This document shows, piece after piece, positions 26,101 to 33,902 of a stretch of DNA of 64,000 nt. Source of the DNA: Pyruvatibacter sp. (lineage in GTDB: Bacteria; Pseudomonadota; Alphaproteobacteria; CGMCC-115125); the NCBI RefSeq assembly GCF_040219635.1, contig NZ_JAVJSC010000004.1, positions 1 through 64,000 on the forward strand. Direction: 5' to 3'. The notes below the pieces were generated by a model that made no database searches, was not told where the DNA came from, and worked only from the letters and a program-made list of their open reading frames with translations. Position numbers and translations under genes: made by a program. Each line of letters starts with the position of its first letter. Position 1 is the first letter of the stretch.

Positions 26101-26361
26101 ATGGCGACGCAAATCAATGTGGGGTTCTTTGACCGGTCAGTCACATATGGCGGACCTGTGGCTGTGTGGTGGGTTCAGCTTTCAACTGCGATCATTTCCG
26201 GCCTGAGCTTTGCCACACTGCTGACATTGGTGGTGACGCCGGTGATGCTGGCCGCACCCGTGGTGCTGCGCGAAAGTGCCGGTGGGTGGCGTGACTGGGT
26301 GATGATGCGGCTTGGCCGCGAACCGGCCCGCGAGCGGGGTCGTTACGGCGCGGCTGAGTAG
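23161..26361 (+). CDS. RND efflux pump inner-membrane subunit (HAE1-type)
   Basis: 1066 residues, normal length for AcrB-like pumps, with twelve predicted helices and two large periplasmic loops. In TM4 the proton-relay pair of AcrB (Asp-Asp) reads VDGAIVIVEY, so only the first Asp remains. In TM10 the relay Lys is replaced (IVVNNNIVLIDTF). This variant occurs in a recognised subgroup of RND pumps, so it need not be inactive. A Gly/Pro/Gln-rich loop (GPGQGGPGQGGD, about residue 608) is unusual. Export of hydrophobic compounds under PadR control is likely. Confidence 0.9.
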   Translation: MNPLVAASVSRTRTVLTTMVLLILAGITSYVAIPKEADPDIPIPFFFVTLPYPGISPEDGERLLVKPMETELRTLEGLKEITAFATQGMAGIILEFDVDFDKDDALQDVRERVDLARAEIPAEAEEPVVTEFNTSLFPVLAVAISGEVPERTLLTHARRLQDAIESVPTVLEAKLVGDREELLEVIIDPVKLESYDVSQRELINAVSLNNQLVAAGALDTGQGRFNVKVPGLFESREDVMSLAVKSSGEGVVTLDDIAEIRRTFKDADNFARFNGGSAIVIEVTKRLGTNIIHTNNAVRAVVAAETAGWPDDINITFTQDQSSWIFRSINSLEASIITAISLVMIVVVAALGMRSAILVGIAIPTSFLIGFFLLALSGLTLNMMVMFGLLLAVGMLVDGAIVIVEYADRKMSEGVDRAEAYMAASSRMFWPIISSTATTLAAFLPMLLWPGVSGQFMSYLPMTLIFVLIASLVTALIFLPVLGSIFGKAEAVNQATLRMLSGAESGDVRALEGMTGIYVRMLDKLIRRPVTVMLAALGVLVSIFFLYGAFNNGVEFFVETEPEQAAILVSARGNLSATEMRDLVVEVERIVLAVEGVESAFSQTGPGQGGPGQGGDAPADMIGRISIELAPYEQRRPGAIILEEIRQKTKNIPGLHVEVRKREDGPPTGKDVQIQLSSNDAALLRAETQRVRDHLENNVDDLIDIEDSLPLPGIEWVLKIDREQAGRFGADVSAVGAMVQMVTNGILVGTYRPNDADDEVDIRARFPVADRSIDQLDQLRLRTPNGLVPLSNFVTREPAKQVNEITRIDGIQVMDVKANTVEGVLADTKVTELKSWIENDANIDPRVNVRFRGADENQAESAAFLGNAMIAALFLMFIILLTQFNSFYHSVLTLSAVIMSTMGVLLGMVITGQTFSVIMTGTGIVALAGIVVNNNIVLIDTFQSLLARGMDPIEAVLRTAGQRLRPVLLTTITTICGLLPMATQINVGFFDRSVTYGGPVAVWWVQLSTAIISGLSFATLLTLVVTPVMLAAPVVLRESAGGWRDWVMMRLGREPARERGRYGAAE

Positions 26362-26384
26362 AAGGCCCGATCAATCTTCGCCGG

Positions 26385-27224
26385 TCAGTCTCCGCCCAGA
26401 TCGCGGTCCCGTGCCGCGCGCACATGCTGTGTGCGTCTCAACAGCACACGATGCCGCCAGAACGAAAGCGGCAGCGTCGCCACATACAGCAGTGCAATAG
26501 CAATCAGCACGGCCCACGGGTAACTGATGGCAAGTGCGGCCGTAAGGGCCACGCCCAGCAAAACCGGCAGGGCCCTGTCGCGGCGTGCGGACAACCGCAG
26601 ACGCTTTCCTGAAAATGTCGGCAGGCTGCTGACCATCAGGAAAGCCACCACGGCTATATGTATCGCGACCAGCGACGGCCAGGTGTTAAACGTCGTGACG
26701 TTGGCGAAGTCCATATAGAGTGGCAGCATCACCAGCCCGGCCCCGGCGGGCGCGGGAACGCCGATGAAAAATGAAGATGCCCATGACGGCCGGTCGGGGT
26801 CGTCTGCCGTCACGTTGAAACGGGCAAGCCGCAGTGCGCAGGCAACCGCATAGCCAAGCACCGCGACCCAGCCAAGACCACCCAGAGCATCCAGGCTCCA
26901 GGTGTACAAAATGAGCACAGGCGCGACGCCGAAATTAAAAAAATCAGCCAGTGAATCCAGCTCCGCGCCAAACTTCGACTGCCCCTGCATCATCCGCGCA
27001 ACACGCCCATCCAGTGCGTCAAGAAGCGCTGCCACCAAAATGGCATAGACGGCAAACTCAAAGCGGCCTTCCAGCCCGAAGCGGATGGCAGTGAGCCCGG
27101 CACACAGCCCCAGCACCGTCAAAATGTTGGGCAGAAGGTTGCGCAGGGGTGGTGGCCGCAGCCGTTCACCGGCCCGCTTCATGCGGCTTCGGCCATCCTT
27201 TTCGATTGGCGGCGGCATAGTCAT
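26385..27224 (-). CDS. pssA: CDP-diacylglycerol-serine O-phosphatidyltransferase
   Basis: 279 residues. The CDP-alcohol phosphotransferase signature DG-x2-AR-x8-G-x3-D-x3-D is complete in LDALDGRVARMMQGQ followed by GAELDSLADF. Several membrane helices lie on both sides. It makes phosphatidylserine from CDP-diacylglycerol and serine at the inner membrane. The ATG shares its A with the stop of psd (TGATG), so the pair is translationally coupled, and the pathway order is serine to PS here, then PS to PE by psd. A Lys/Arg-rich N-terminus precedes the first helix. Confidence 0.95.
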   Translation of the reverse strand: MTMPPPIEKDGRSRMKRAGERLRPPPLRNLLPNILTVLGLCAGLTAIRFGLEGRFEFAVYAILVAALLDALDGRVARMMQGQSKFGAELDSLADFFNFGVAPVLILYTWSLDALGGLGWVAVLGYAVACALRLARFNVTADDPDRPSWASSFFIGVPAPAGAGLVMLPLYMDFANVTTFNTWPSLVAIHIAVVAFLMVSSLPTFSGKRLRLSARRDRALPVLLGVALTAALAISYPWAVLIAIALLYVATLPLSFWRHRVLLRRTQHVRAARDRDLGGD

Positions 27225-27916
27225 CAGGAGCGCCGCCCTGGCCGGTGGTCATCATGGGCGCGGTGGTCTGCCAGCACGGTTTCTCCCCCGACGCTTGTCT
27301 GGCCAACGCTTACCAGCGGCTCAAGACCCGCAGGCAGATAGACATCCACACGACTGCCAAATCGGATAAGGCCCAGCCGGTCTCCGGGTTCAAGATGCGC
27401 ACCCTGGGTGATGAACGGCAAAATACGCCGCGCCACTAGGCCCGCCACCAGCACCACGGCGTAGTCGTGGCTGCCACCTGTCCGCATTAAGATCGAGTAG
27501 CGCTCGTTTTCCTCAGATGCCTTTTCCAGCGATGCATTGAAGAACTTGCCTGGGCGATGCGAGGTACGCACAGCGGCCCCCTCGACGGGCGAGCGGACGA
27601 TATGCACGTTGAACACATTCATAAAAATACTGATGCGCGTCAGTGGTGTTTCGCCAAGCCCCAGTTCAGGCGGTGGCGCGGCCTGAGTAATCATGTTCAC
27701 CACACCGTCCGCCGGTGCAATGATGAGACCCGGGCGCTCAGGCGTCACCCGTTCTGGGTCGCGGAAGAACCACGCACACCAAACGGTTGCGATCACGCCA
27801 AGCCACCCCAGCGGCTGCCAAATGAAGAACAGCACAAGCGCCACCGCTGCAAAAATCACCACAAAACGGCGACCTTCGGGGTGCATCGGAGGAATGAACG
27901 ACAACAACTCACGCAT
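27224..27916 (-). CDS. psd: Phosphatidylserine decarboxylase proenzyme
   Basis: 230 residues, the short proteobacterial form. Two N-terminal membrane segments (about 10-45) precede the catalytic region with APADGVV, HIVRSPVEG and the processing site RFGSRVDVYLP, where cleavage at Gly-Ser creates the pyruvoyl group. It decarboxylates phosphatidylserine to phosphatidylethanolamine at the inner membrane. It is the first gene of the psd-pssA pair. Confidence 0.95.
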   Translation of the reverse strand: MRELLSFIPPMHPEGRRFVVIFAAVALVLFFIWQPLGWLGVIATVWCAWFFRDPERVTPERPGLIIAPADGVVNMITQAAPPPELGLGETPLTRISIFMNVFNVHIVRSPVEGAAVRTSHRPGKFFNASLEKASEENERYSILMRTGGSHDYAVVLVAGLVARRILPFITQGAHLEPGDRLGLIRFGSRVDVYLPAGLEPLVSVGQTSVGGETVLADHRAHDDHRPGRRS

Positions 27917-27953
27917 CGGGTCTCAATGGTCCTTTCAAAACAAGGAGCAGATA

Positions 27954-28355
27954 TTACGCCCTGCCCTTCTCGAAGTGTTCAATATTAGTCGGCAATGCGA
28001 GCCAATCATGGCAGGACTGTTCCCACACAGACCGCGCCGGCGCTGCAAAGTGCGGATCACCAAATGCGCCGACGGCAATTCCGATCATGCCGGGGTTTTT
28101 GTCAGACGACCAATACAGGGTGGTACCGCAGACCGGGCAAAAATCCTCATGGAAAGTGTTTCCAATGTCAGTCGGTCGTGTGAAGTGGGTTGTCGGCCCT
28201 GAAATCTGCACGTTTTGCGCGGGATAATATGCGCCAATGCCAAACACTGATCCTGACCTGCGTTGGCAATCCAGGCAGTGGCAGACCACCACACCTACAG
28301 GCTCACCCGTTACAGTGGCGGTCACCCTTCCGCATTGGCATCTTGCTTCTTTCAC
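27954..28355 (-). CDS. GFA/CENP-V domain zinc protein
   Basis: 133 residues from a GTG start at 28355 with GGAG six bases before it. Zn-binding Cys sets CQCG, CHCLDC and CPVCG are those of the glutathione-dependent formaldehyde-activating (GFA) fold; the rest (GNTFHEDF, WSSDKNPGMIGIAVGAF) fits as well. Family members bind S-hydroxymethylglutathione or act as lyases, but most are uncharacterised. It sits between psd and the ABC transporter on the same strand, with 37 and 44-bp gaps. Confidence 0.85.
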   Translation of the reverse strand: MKEARCQCGRVTATVTGEPVGVVVCHCLDCQRRSGSVFGIGAYYPAQNVQISGPTTHFTRPTDIGNTFHEDFCPVCGTTLYWSSDKNPGMIGIAVGAFGDPHFAAPARSVWEQSCHDWLALPTNIEHFEKGRA

Positions 28356-28399
28356 ATCGTTCTCCGCGCGTCGGCAAACATCAACCTATCACGGTGAGC

Positions 28400-30298
28400 C
28401 TATTTTGCGGGTACGAGTTCGGGTGGCAGCGGATCGGTTTCATCGGATTCCGCGACCACATGCAAAATCTCTTCGGCGCGCTGGGCTTCCTGCTGGCGCT
28501 GCCACATGGCGGCATAGGCACCGTTCCTGGCCAAAAGGTCCGCATGGGTGCCGCGCTCGCGGATGCGACCATGGTCCAGCACGATAATCTCGTCGGCGTC
28601 CACCACCGTTGAGAGCCGATGAGCAATAACCAGGCTGGTGCGGTCGCGGGAGACAATGGAGAGCGATGCCTGGATTTCTTTTTCGGTGTGGGTGTCCAGC
28701 GCTGACGTGGCTTCATCCAGCAGCAGGATCGGCGGGTTCTTCAGCAGGGTACGGGCAATCGCCACGCGCTGCTTTTCGCCGCCCGACAATTTGAGGCCGC
28801 GTTCGCCTACCTGGCTGTCATAGCCATCGGGAAGCCGCGACACAAAGTCGTGGATCTGCGCCATGCGCGCCGCTTCTTCCACCTCCTCGTCGGTCGCATC
28901 CGGCCGACCATAGCGGATATTGTAGCGAATGCTGTCGTTGAACAGCACAGTGTCCTGCGGAACGATGCCGATGGCAGCGCGCACGCTTGCCTGCGTTACG
29001 TCACGCACGTCCTGACCATCAATCAGGATGCGACCGCTGGTGACATCGTAAAACCTGAACAGCAGACGCGAGATGGTGGATTTGCCCGCGCCGGACGGGC
29101 CAACGATGGCTACCATCCGCCCGGCTGGCACGGTAAAATCAACACCCTTGAGGATCTGGCGCGCGGGATCATAGGAAAAATCGACGTTTTCAAACCGGAT
29201 TTCTCCGCCGCGCTGGGCCAGCGGTCGGGCCTCCTGCGTGTCCTTTACCTCGGCACCAACGCCCAGCAGCGCAAACATGGTCTCCATGTCCACCAGTGCC
29301 TGCTTGATTTCGCGATAGACGAAGCCCAGCAGGTTCAGCGGCTGGTAGAGCTGGATCAGCATGGTATTGACCAGCACAAAGTCGCCAATGGTCATGGTGC
29401 CCGCCGCCACGCCATAGGCCGCCATGCTCATCAGCGCCGACAGGCCTACGGCGAAGATGGCGGCCTGCCCGGCGTTGAGCCAGGACAACGATTTGGTTGA
29501 GCGCACAGCAGCGTCTTCATAGCGCGCCATTGACTTGTCGAACCGGTCTGCCTCGTGGGTTTCGTTGCCGAAATACTTGACTGTCTCAAAATTGAGCAGG
29601 CTGTCCACGGCCTTGGTGTGGGCGCGCTCGTCTGAGTGGTTCATGGAACGAATGAAGCCGATGCGCCACTCGGTGACCTTGAACGTGAACCAGATATAAC
29701 CGCCCACGGTCACCAGCGTGACGACCGCAAACCAGATGTTGAAGGTCCACCACAGGATGCCCGCGACCAGCAGCAATTCCAGAATGGTGGGGCCAATGTT
29801 GAACAGCGTGAAGCGCAGCAGAAACTCGATCGCCTTGACGCCGCGCTCGATTACCCGGCTGAGGCCGCCGGTCCGCCTGCTGAGGTGAAACCGCAGCGAC
29901 AGGGCGTGCAGGTGGCGAAATGTGCGCAAGGCGACCGCGCGCACGGCATTCTGGCCGACGCGGGCAAACAGCCCGTCGCGCAGTTGGGCCAGACCAATCA
30001 TCAGGATACGGGCGACACCATAGGCGACAATCAGCGTGATGACCGTCCCTATGACAATTTCAGCGGCGTTATTCTTATCGAGCGCGTCTACCGCAAGTTT
30101 GTAGAGAAAGGGCATCGAGACCGTCACGCCCTTGGCCAACACCAGCGCCACCATGGCGATAACCACGCGCAGGCGAAGATCAGGCCGACCCTTGGGCCAC
30201 AGGAACGGCAGCAGATCGCGCACGGCTTCTCTGGCACCGGCGCGCGGCACATCAAGCGTTGATTGCTGGCCGTTGGATACGCCAAAGCGTGGCGACAT
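28400..30298 (-). CDS. Atm1-type ABC transporter (half-transporter, fused TMD-NBD)
   Basis: 632 residues from the ATG at 30298 (in-frame sequence upstream is unlikely to be translated). Six helices lie in residues ~35-330, with SLRFHLSRRTGGLSRVIERG and NSLLNFETVKYFGNE matching Atm1/HMT1 exporters. The nucleotide domain has GPSGAGKST, LSGGEKQR and ILLLDEATSALD. Known Atm1 proteins export glutathione-bound metal or sulfur compounds. The C-terminal ~30 residues are acidic and probably flexible. It works as a homodimer in the inner membrane. Confidence 0.9.
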   Translation of the reverse strand: MSPRFGVSNGQQSTLDVPRAGAREAVRDLLPFLWPKGRPDLRLRVVIAMVALVLAKGVTVSMPFLYKLAVDALDKNNAAEIVIGTVITLIVAYGVARILMIGLAQLRDGLFARVGQNAVRAVALRTFRHLHALSLRFHLSRRTGGLSRVIERGVKAIEFLLRFTLFNIGPTILELLLVAGILWWTFNIWFAVVTLVTVGGYIWFTFKVTEWRIGFIRSMNHSDERAHTKAVDSLLNFETVKYFGNETHEADRFDKSMARYEDAAVRSTKSLSWLNAGQAAIFAVGLSALMSMAAYGVAAGTMTIGDFVLVNTMLIQLYQPLNLLGFVYREIKQALVDMETMFALLGVGAEVKDTQEARPLAQRGGEIRFENVDFSYDPARQILKGVDFTVPAGRMVAIVGPSGAGKSTISRLLFRFYDVTSGRILIDGQDVRDVTQASVRAAIGIVPQDTVLFNDSIRYNIRYGRPDATDEEVEEAARMAQIHDFVSRLPDGYDSQVGERGLKLSGGEKQRVAIARTLLKNPPILLLDEATSALDTHTEKEIQASLSIVSRDRTSLVIAHRLSTVVDADEIIVLDHGRIRERGTHADLLARNGAYAAMWQRQQEAQRAEEILHVVAESDETDPLPPELVPAK

Positions 30299-30423
30299 TT
30301 GGGGAGACTCCCGGAGGCAACAGGGGTGCGGGTCAATGCCCTTATGCACCAAAAACCGCACCACGTCTGCGGTTTCCCCTCAGATACATAGCCGCATGTG
30401 GCCGGGAAACAAGGTGGGAAGGA

Positions 30424-31404
30424 CTAACGCAGGTTGCCGGGTGCTTCAAACACCTGACCGGGATAGATCAGGTTGGGGTCGCGAATCTGGTCGCGGTTGG
30501 CCTGATAAATCACCGTGTACTGGTAGCCGGAGCCATACAGCCGCTGGGCGATTTTCCACAGATTGTTGCCGGGCTGGATTACCACCTTGCCGTCGCGCAG
30601 CACCATGGCGACGTCTTCTGCTGTGGCGCGTTCAAACGGGGCCTCAAGACGGGCCAGCACAAGGCCCTGAGCATCAAGCTGGTCCACCCGAAGCTCGTGC
30701 ACGCCGGGGGCGATGGGAATCATGGCGGTCACCGTCCAGCGGCCTTTTTCATCGGCCATGGCGTCGCCTGCGGGCACGTTGTCCACATAAATGCGCACAT
30801 CGGCGTTTTGTGGCGCGCGGCCTGAGAAAATGACCGTGCCGCCTTCGCCATAGTCCACCGTATCAAGGGTCAGCGCGCCGCCGTCAGCCACCACGCCGGT
30901 GCCCTGCAGCACGCGGCTGGCCGTATCAGGACCACCCTGAAGCACAACAAGGGCCTCGGCCTTGGGGTCTTCGGGCACGGAAATAGAGACGACCTGCTTT
31001 GAGTTGAGTAGCGTGCCGTCGGGCAACTCGGCCTCAAGGCGCAACTGGCGGTCGCCGACGCCAAGCGGCTCATCCAGCACAATCACCCATTCGCCGCGGC
31101 TGTCGGCAACAGCTTCGGCGATGGTCTCGCCATTATCAATCAGGCGGATGATGGCACCAGGTTCTGCGCGACCTGCGGCGACGGTCTGGCCGTCGCGCTC
31201 GACACGGACGATGTCGAAGCTGGGCACCTGCGGCTCTGCAACCGCAGGGTCCGGGGCTGCCTGGACGTTGTCTTCGCCAGAAACGGCAGCATCGTCGGCG
31301 ACCACCGGCTCATCGGTATCGCCGGAAAACAGGAAAAACCACACCAGCAGTAATACAGCTACAGCGGCGACCACGCCGCCGATGATGGCAATGCCTCGCG
31401 ACAT
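30424..31404 (-). CDS. Membrane-anchored LysM-domain protein
   Basis: 326 residues with a single N-terminal membrane segment (about 5-28) and an acidic/Ala-Pro-rich linker to ~75. Two or three Ig-like beta domains follow (VAAGRAEPGAIIRLIDNG, IFSGRAPQNADVRIYVDN), and a C-terminal LysM lies at about 270-320 (GNNLWKIAQRLYGSGYQ, PNLIYPGQVF). This layout is widespread in alphaproteobacteria. LysM binds peptidoglycan, so the protein likely tethers the inner membrane to the wall. It lies 125 bp upstream of the ABC transporter on the same strand. Confidence 0.85.
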   Translation of the reverse strand: MSRGIAIIGGVVAAVAVLLLVWFFLFSGDTDEPVVADDAAVSGEDNVQAAPDPAVAEPQVPSFDIVRVERDGQTVAAGRAEPGAIIRLIDNGETIAEAVADSRGEWVIVLDEPLGVGDRQLRLEAELPDGTLLNSKQVVSISVPEDPKAEALVVLQGGPDTASRVLQGTGVVADGGALTLDTVDYGEGGTVIFSGRAPQNADVRIYVDNVPAGDAMADEKGRWTVTAMIPIAPGVHELRVDQLDAQGLVLARLEAPFERATAEDVAMVLRDGKVVIQPGNNLWKIAQRLYGSGYQYTVIYQANRDQIRDPNLIYPGQVFEAPGNLR

Positions 31405-31547
31405 TTGGCTTTTCTCCCTGAACGCACCTGATCTTGCGTAGCCTAAAAATAAGGCATCTGCGCGACGTCGTCTGCTTTTACGTGCAAACTGCGTTAATTG
31501 TGAACCACCAGCGGCTCATTTGTTGCAGCGCACACGAACAGCGAAAC

Positions 31548-32108
31548 ATGAACGGTAATATCCGCGTTATAACGGTTTTTTCTGGCAGTGCAGCAGGAAA
31601 CAGTGCTGCCTACACCCATGCCGCCCGATCGCTTGGCGAATGGCTGGCCAGATCACAGATCAAACTTGTTTACGGCGGTGGCGGCATCGGCCTGATGGGG
31701 GTGCTGGCTCGTGCAGCGGCAGATGCCGATGGCGAGGTTGAGGCCATCATCCCCGGCTTTCTTGAAACGCCTGATGTGATGCGCGACGCGCCTGCGTGCC
31801 CACACATACAAACCGAGACCCTGCACGACCGGATGCAGATGATGGCGGAGCGGGCGGATGCGTTTGTGGTTCTGCCCGGTGGTATCGGCACTATCGCTGA
31901 GTTCGTAGACATTCTGACGTGGAAGCAGCTTGGCCGCCACGCCAAACCGATTATTATTCTGGATACGGACGGATACTGGACGCCGCTTGGTGACCTGCTC
32001 ACGCATATTGTGGCGGCGGGCTTTTCCCATGGAGCACTTGAGAAGATGTACTGCATTGTTCGCGCTGTGGATGAGATACCTGCCGCGCTCGAAGCGCAGA
32101 TGGACTAG
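31548..32108 (+). CDS. LOG-family cytokinin riboside phosphoribohydrolase-like protein
   Basis: 186 residues from the ATG at 31548. The family signatures GGGGIGLMG near 45 and PGGIGTIAEF near 110 are intact, with catalytic Glu/Arg positions in the latter. Known members cleave ribose 5-phosphate from nucleotide cytokinins or purine monophosphates. Role here probably nucleotide salvage. The gene is annotated as TIGR00730 family in related bacteria. It converges with rarD, overlapping by 4 bp. Confidence 0.9.
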   Translation: MNGNIRVITVFSGSAAGNSAAYTHAARSLGEWLARSQIKLVYGGGGIGLMGVLARAAADADGEVEAIIPGFLETPDVMRDAPACPHIQTETLHDRMQMMAERADAFVVLPGGIGTIAEFVDILTWKQLGRHAKPIIILDTDGYWTPLGDLLTHIVAAGFSHGALEKMYCIVRAVDEIPAALEAQMD

Positions 32109-33019
32109 CGCGCGCGCAATGCATCCCACGCAAATACAGCCAGACCAAGCCAGATGCCGACGAAGGTCAGCGCATTGGCGAGGCCGAATGGTTCGTCAAA
32201 CACAAAGACGGCGAGCAGAAACATGATGCTAGGTGCCAGAAACTGAAGAATGCCGACAGCCGCCAGAGTTATGCGGCGTGCGCCTGCGGCAAACAGCAAC
32301 AGCGGTATGGCCGTGAAAGGCCCGGTCAGCAGCAGCAGGCCAATGGTGAGAAGGTCCGTGTGGGCGAAGCCGAGTGTCACGCCACCACTCCAAACCAGAT
32401 AACCGACCATCAGCGGCGACAGCACGGCCATTTCAACAAACAACCCGTCGAGGCTTTCAACACCGACGGTTTTGCGCAGATAGCCATATGCGGCAAAGGT
32501 GCTGGCCAGAAAAAGCGCTATCCACGGCACGTCGCCAATAAGAATGATCTCGTTGAGCACGCCGAACGCGGCCAGTGCAATGGCGATGCGTTGTGCTGTG
32601 TTGAGGCGCTCGCCCAGCAGCACCACGCCCAGCGCCACGCTCATCAGCGGATTGATGAAGTAGCCAAGGCTGGCACCGAGCACCAGATCATTGGTCACGG
32701 CAAAAATGAAGCCACCCCAGTTGCTGGCGATCAACAGTCCGGTTACGGACAAAATGAGCAGGCTGCGGGGCGTGCGCACAGCAACCAGCACATGTGGCCA
32801 CCGCCCCATGAGGGTGACGAGCAGTGCCACAAACACCAGCGCCCACAGCCCGCGATGGGTGAGGATCGCCAACACCGGCACATGGTCCAGTTCGCGGTAA
32901 AACAGCGGCAGGAACCCCCACAGCACATAGGCGCTCGCGGCGAGAACAACCCCACGGGATGTTGCGGTTGGCGCGGTCAAAGTGTGGCTCCTGTTCTTGC
33001 CCGACAGTGTGCTGACCAT
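32105..33019 (-). CDS. rarD: EamA/RarD-family permease
   Basis: 304 residues from the ATG at 33019, with ten predicted membrane helices in two EamA repeats. ASAYVLWGFLPLFYREL at the start and LGYFINPLMSVALGVVLLGERL near the middle are RarD signatures. RarD proteins are inner-membrane permeases of the drug/metabolite superfamily; the substrate is unknown (chloramphenicol sensitivity was the name's origin). The final residues are KDE-poor and Ala-rich. It converges with the LOG gene. Confidence 0.85.
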   Translation of the reverse strand: MVSTLSGKNRSHTLTAPTATSRGVVLAASAYVLWGFLPLFYRELDHVPVLAILTHRGLWALVFVALLVTLMGRWPHVLVAVRTPRSLLILSVTGLLIASNWGGFIFAVTNDLVLGASLGYFINPLMSVALGVVLLGERLNTAQRIAIALAAFGVLNEIILIGDVPWIALFLASTFAAYGYLRKTVGVESLDGLFVEMAVLSPLMVGYLVWSGGVTLGFAHTDLLTIGLLLLTGPFTAIPLLLFAAGARRITLAAVGILQFLAPSIMFLLAVFVFDEPFGLANALTFVGIWLGLAVFAWDALRAR

Positions 33020-33164
33020 CTCACATGATGACCGATGTATGGCACCTGCACACCGGACAGGCGAGGCGCATACTTGCAATGCACCCCGCCACCCTTCTTG
33101 CTTTCCGACCACTTGATCGGGAAATCCTGATCGGCCTGCTGGTTTGTCGCGTACAGCCCCTGGG

Positions 33165-33185
33165 CCCCGCGATCAAGTCGCGGGG
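33165..33185 (+). repeat. REP-like palindrome, TCAAG core
   Basis: CCCCGCGA and TCGCGGGG flank TCAAG. The element and its partner 108 bp downstream have the layout of the intergenic 'cccg...gatcaag...cggg' palindromes widespread in alphaproteobacteria. They could form a larger cruciform or a transcription hairpin. Confidence 0.7.
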
Positions 33186-33292
33186 AGGCAGTTATGGCGC
33201 AGGAAGGGTATGGAACTATGGAGCCGCGATGCGGACGGCATTTCGGGCGTGGTCGAACAGGTCATACAGGCTACACACCACCCCCTTGCCGT

Positions 33293-33311
33293 CCCGCGAC
33301 TTGATCGCGGG
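33293..33311 (-). repeat. REP-like palindrome, CTTGA core (inverted copy)
   Basis: CCCGCGA and TCGCGGG flank CTTGA, followed by GATCCAG. It is the reverse-oriented partner of the palindrome at 33165-33185, since the loop is the complement of TCAAG. Confidence 0.75.
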
Positions 33312-33489
33312 ATCCAGGGCGATCTTAGGGGTGTTCACTCAGGAAGGTGAGCATCAGCCTCCTGGACGCTTGACGGCAGTTACCGCGTCCTTTGTCATGA
33401 GGCAGCTTTGGTGGCTATCCGCAATGGCGAATGGCCGCCGCTCGAAAATGCAGGATGTGTCAAAGACCGCGACCCCTGGGAGGAACACC

Positions 33490-33888
33490 ATGACGGCTAA
33501 AAACCTTGAGCAGTACCCTTTGCATCTGGGCCTTGGGGCGACGGCGTTGGTGCAACCGGAAATGACCGGCGATATGGATTGGTATGACGCCTATACAAGG
33601 CGGCATGGAAACGACGGTGCCGAAGGGCGGCTGGTGAGCATGTACACCTTCACGCAGCCCTGGGACATGTGGGAGATGCATCCGAGTGGGGCGGAGGTCG
33701 TGCTGTGTACCCACGGTGCGATGACGCTGCATCAGGAGGCACCAGACGGCAGTCGCACTACGGTTGCGCTGGCGGCAGGTGACTACATCATCAACGCGCC
33801 GGGTGTGTGGCACACAGCCGACGTGGACGGCAGCGCGACGGCGGTTTTCATCACCGCTGGTGAAGGCACGCAGCATCGCCCGCGCTAG
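33490..33888 (+). CDS. Cupin-domain protein
   Basis: 132 residues from the ATG at 33490 after GGGAGGAACACC; the in-frame sequence upstream overlaps REP elements and is rejected. A single cupin barrel is visible: WEMHPSGAEVVLCTHGAMTLHQEA and AAGDYIINAPGVWHTADV, with His/Glu positions for a metal in the first block only partly canonical (H-x5-E). The function is unknown; small cupins bind metals or small ligands. It converges with cimA 14 bp away. Confidence 0.75.
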   Translation: MTAKNLEQYPLHLGLGATALVQPEMTGDMDWYDAYTRRHGNDGAEGRLVSMYTFTQPWDMWEMHPSGAEVVLCTHGAMTLHQEAPDGSRTTVALAAGDYIINAPGVWHTADVDGSATAVFITAGEGTQHRPR

Positions 33889-33902
33889 AAAGCCGGGCGT
33901 GC

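Larger units (their letters stand above)
33020..33489. other. 470-bp gene-free region with REP-like palindromes
   Basis: Between rarD and the cupin gene no ORF with coding character is seen, although one frame upstream of the cupin is open. The region contains two inverted REP-like palindromes (33165-33185 and 33293-33311) listed separately. The rest shows no clear RNA gene or promoter I can support beyond a GGAGG site at 33479-33483 for the cupin. Confidence 0.7.

Noticed and set aside
33025..33489. In-frame upstream extension of the cupin gene
   Set aside because: It crosses two REP palindromes and lacks a site; the ATG at 33490 has GGAGG and the cupin homology starts there.
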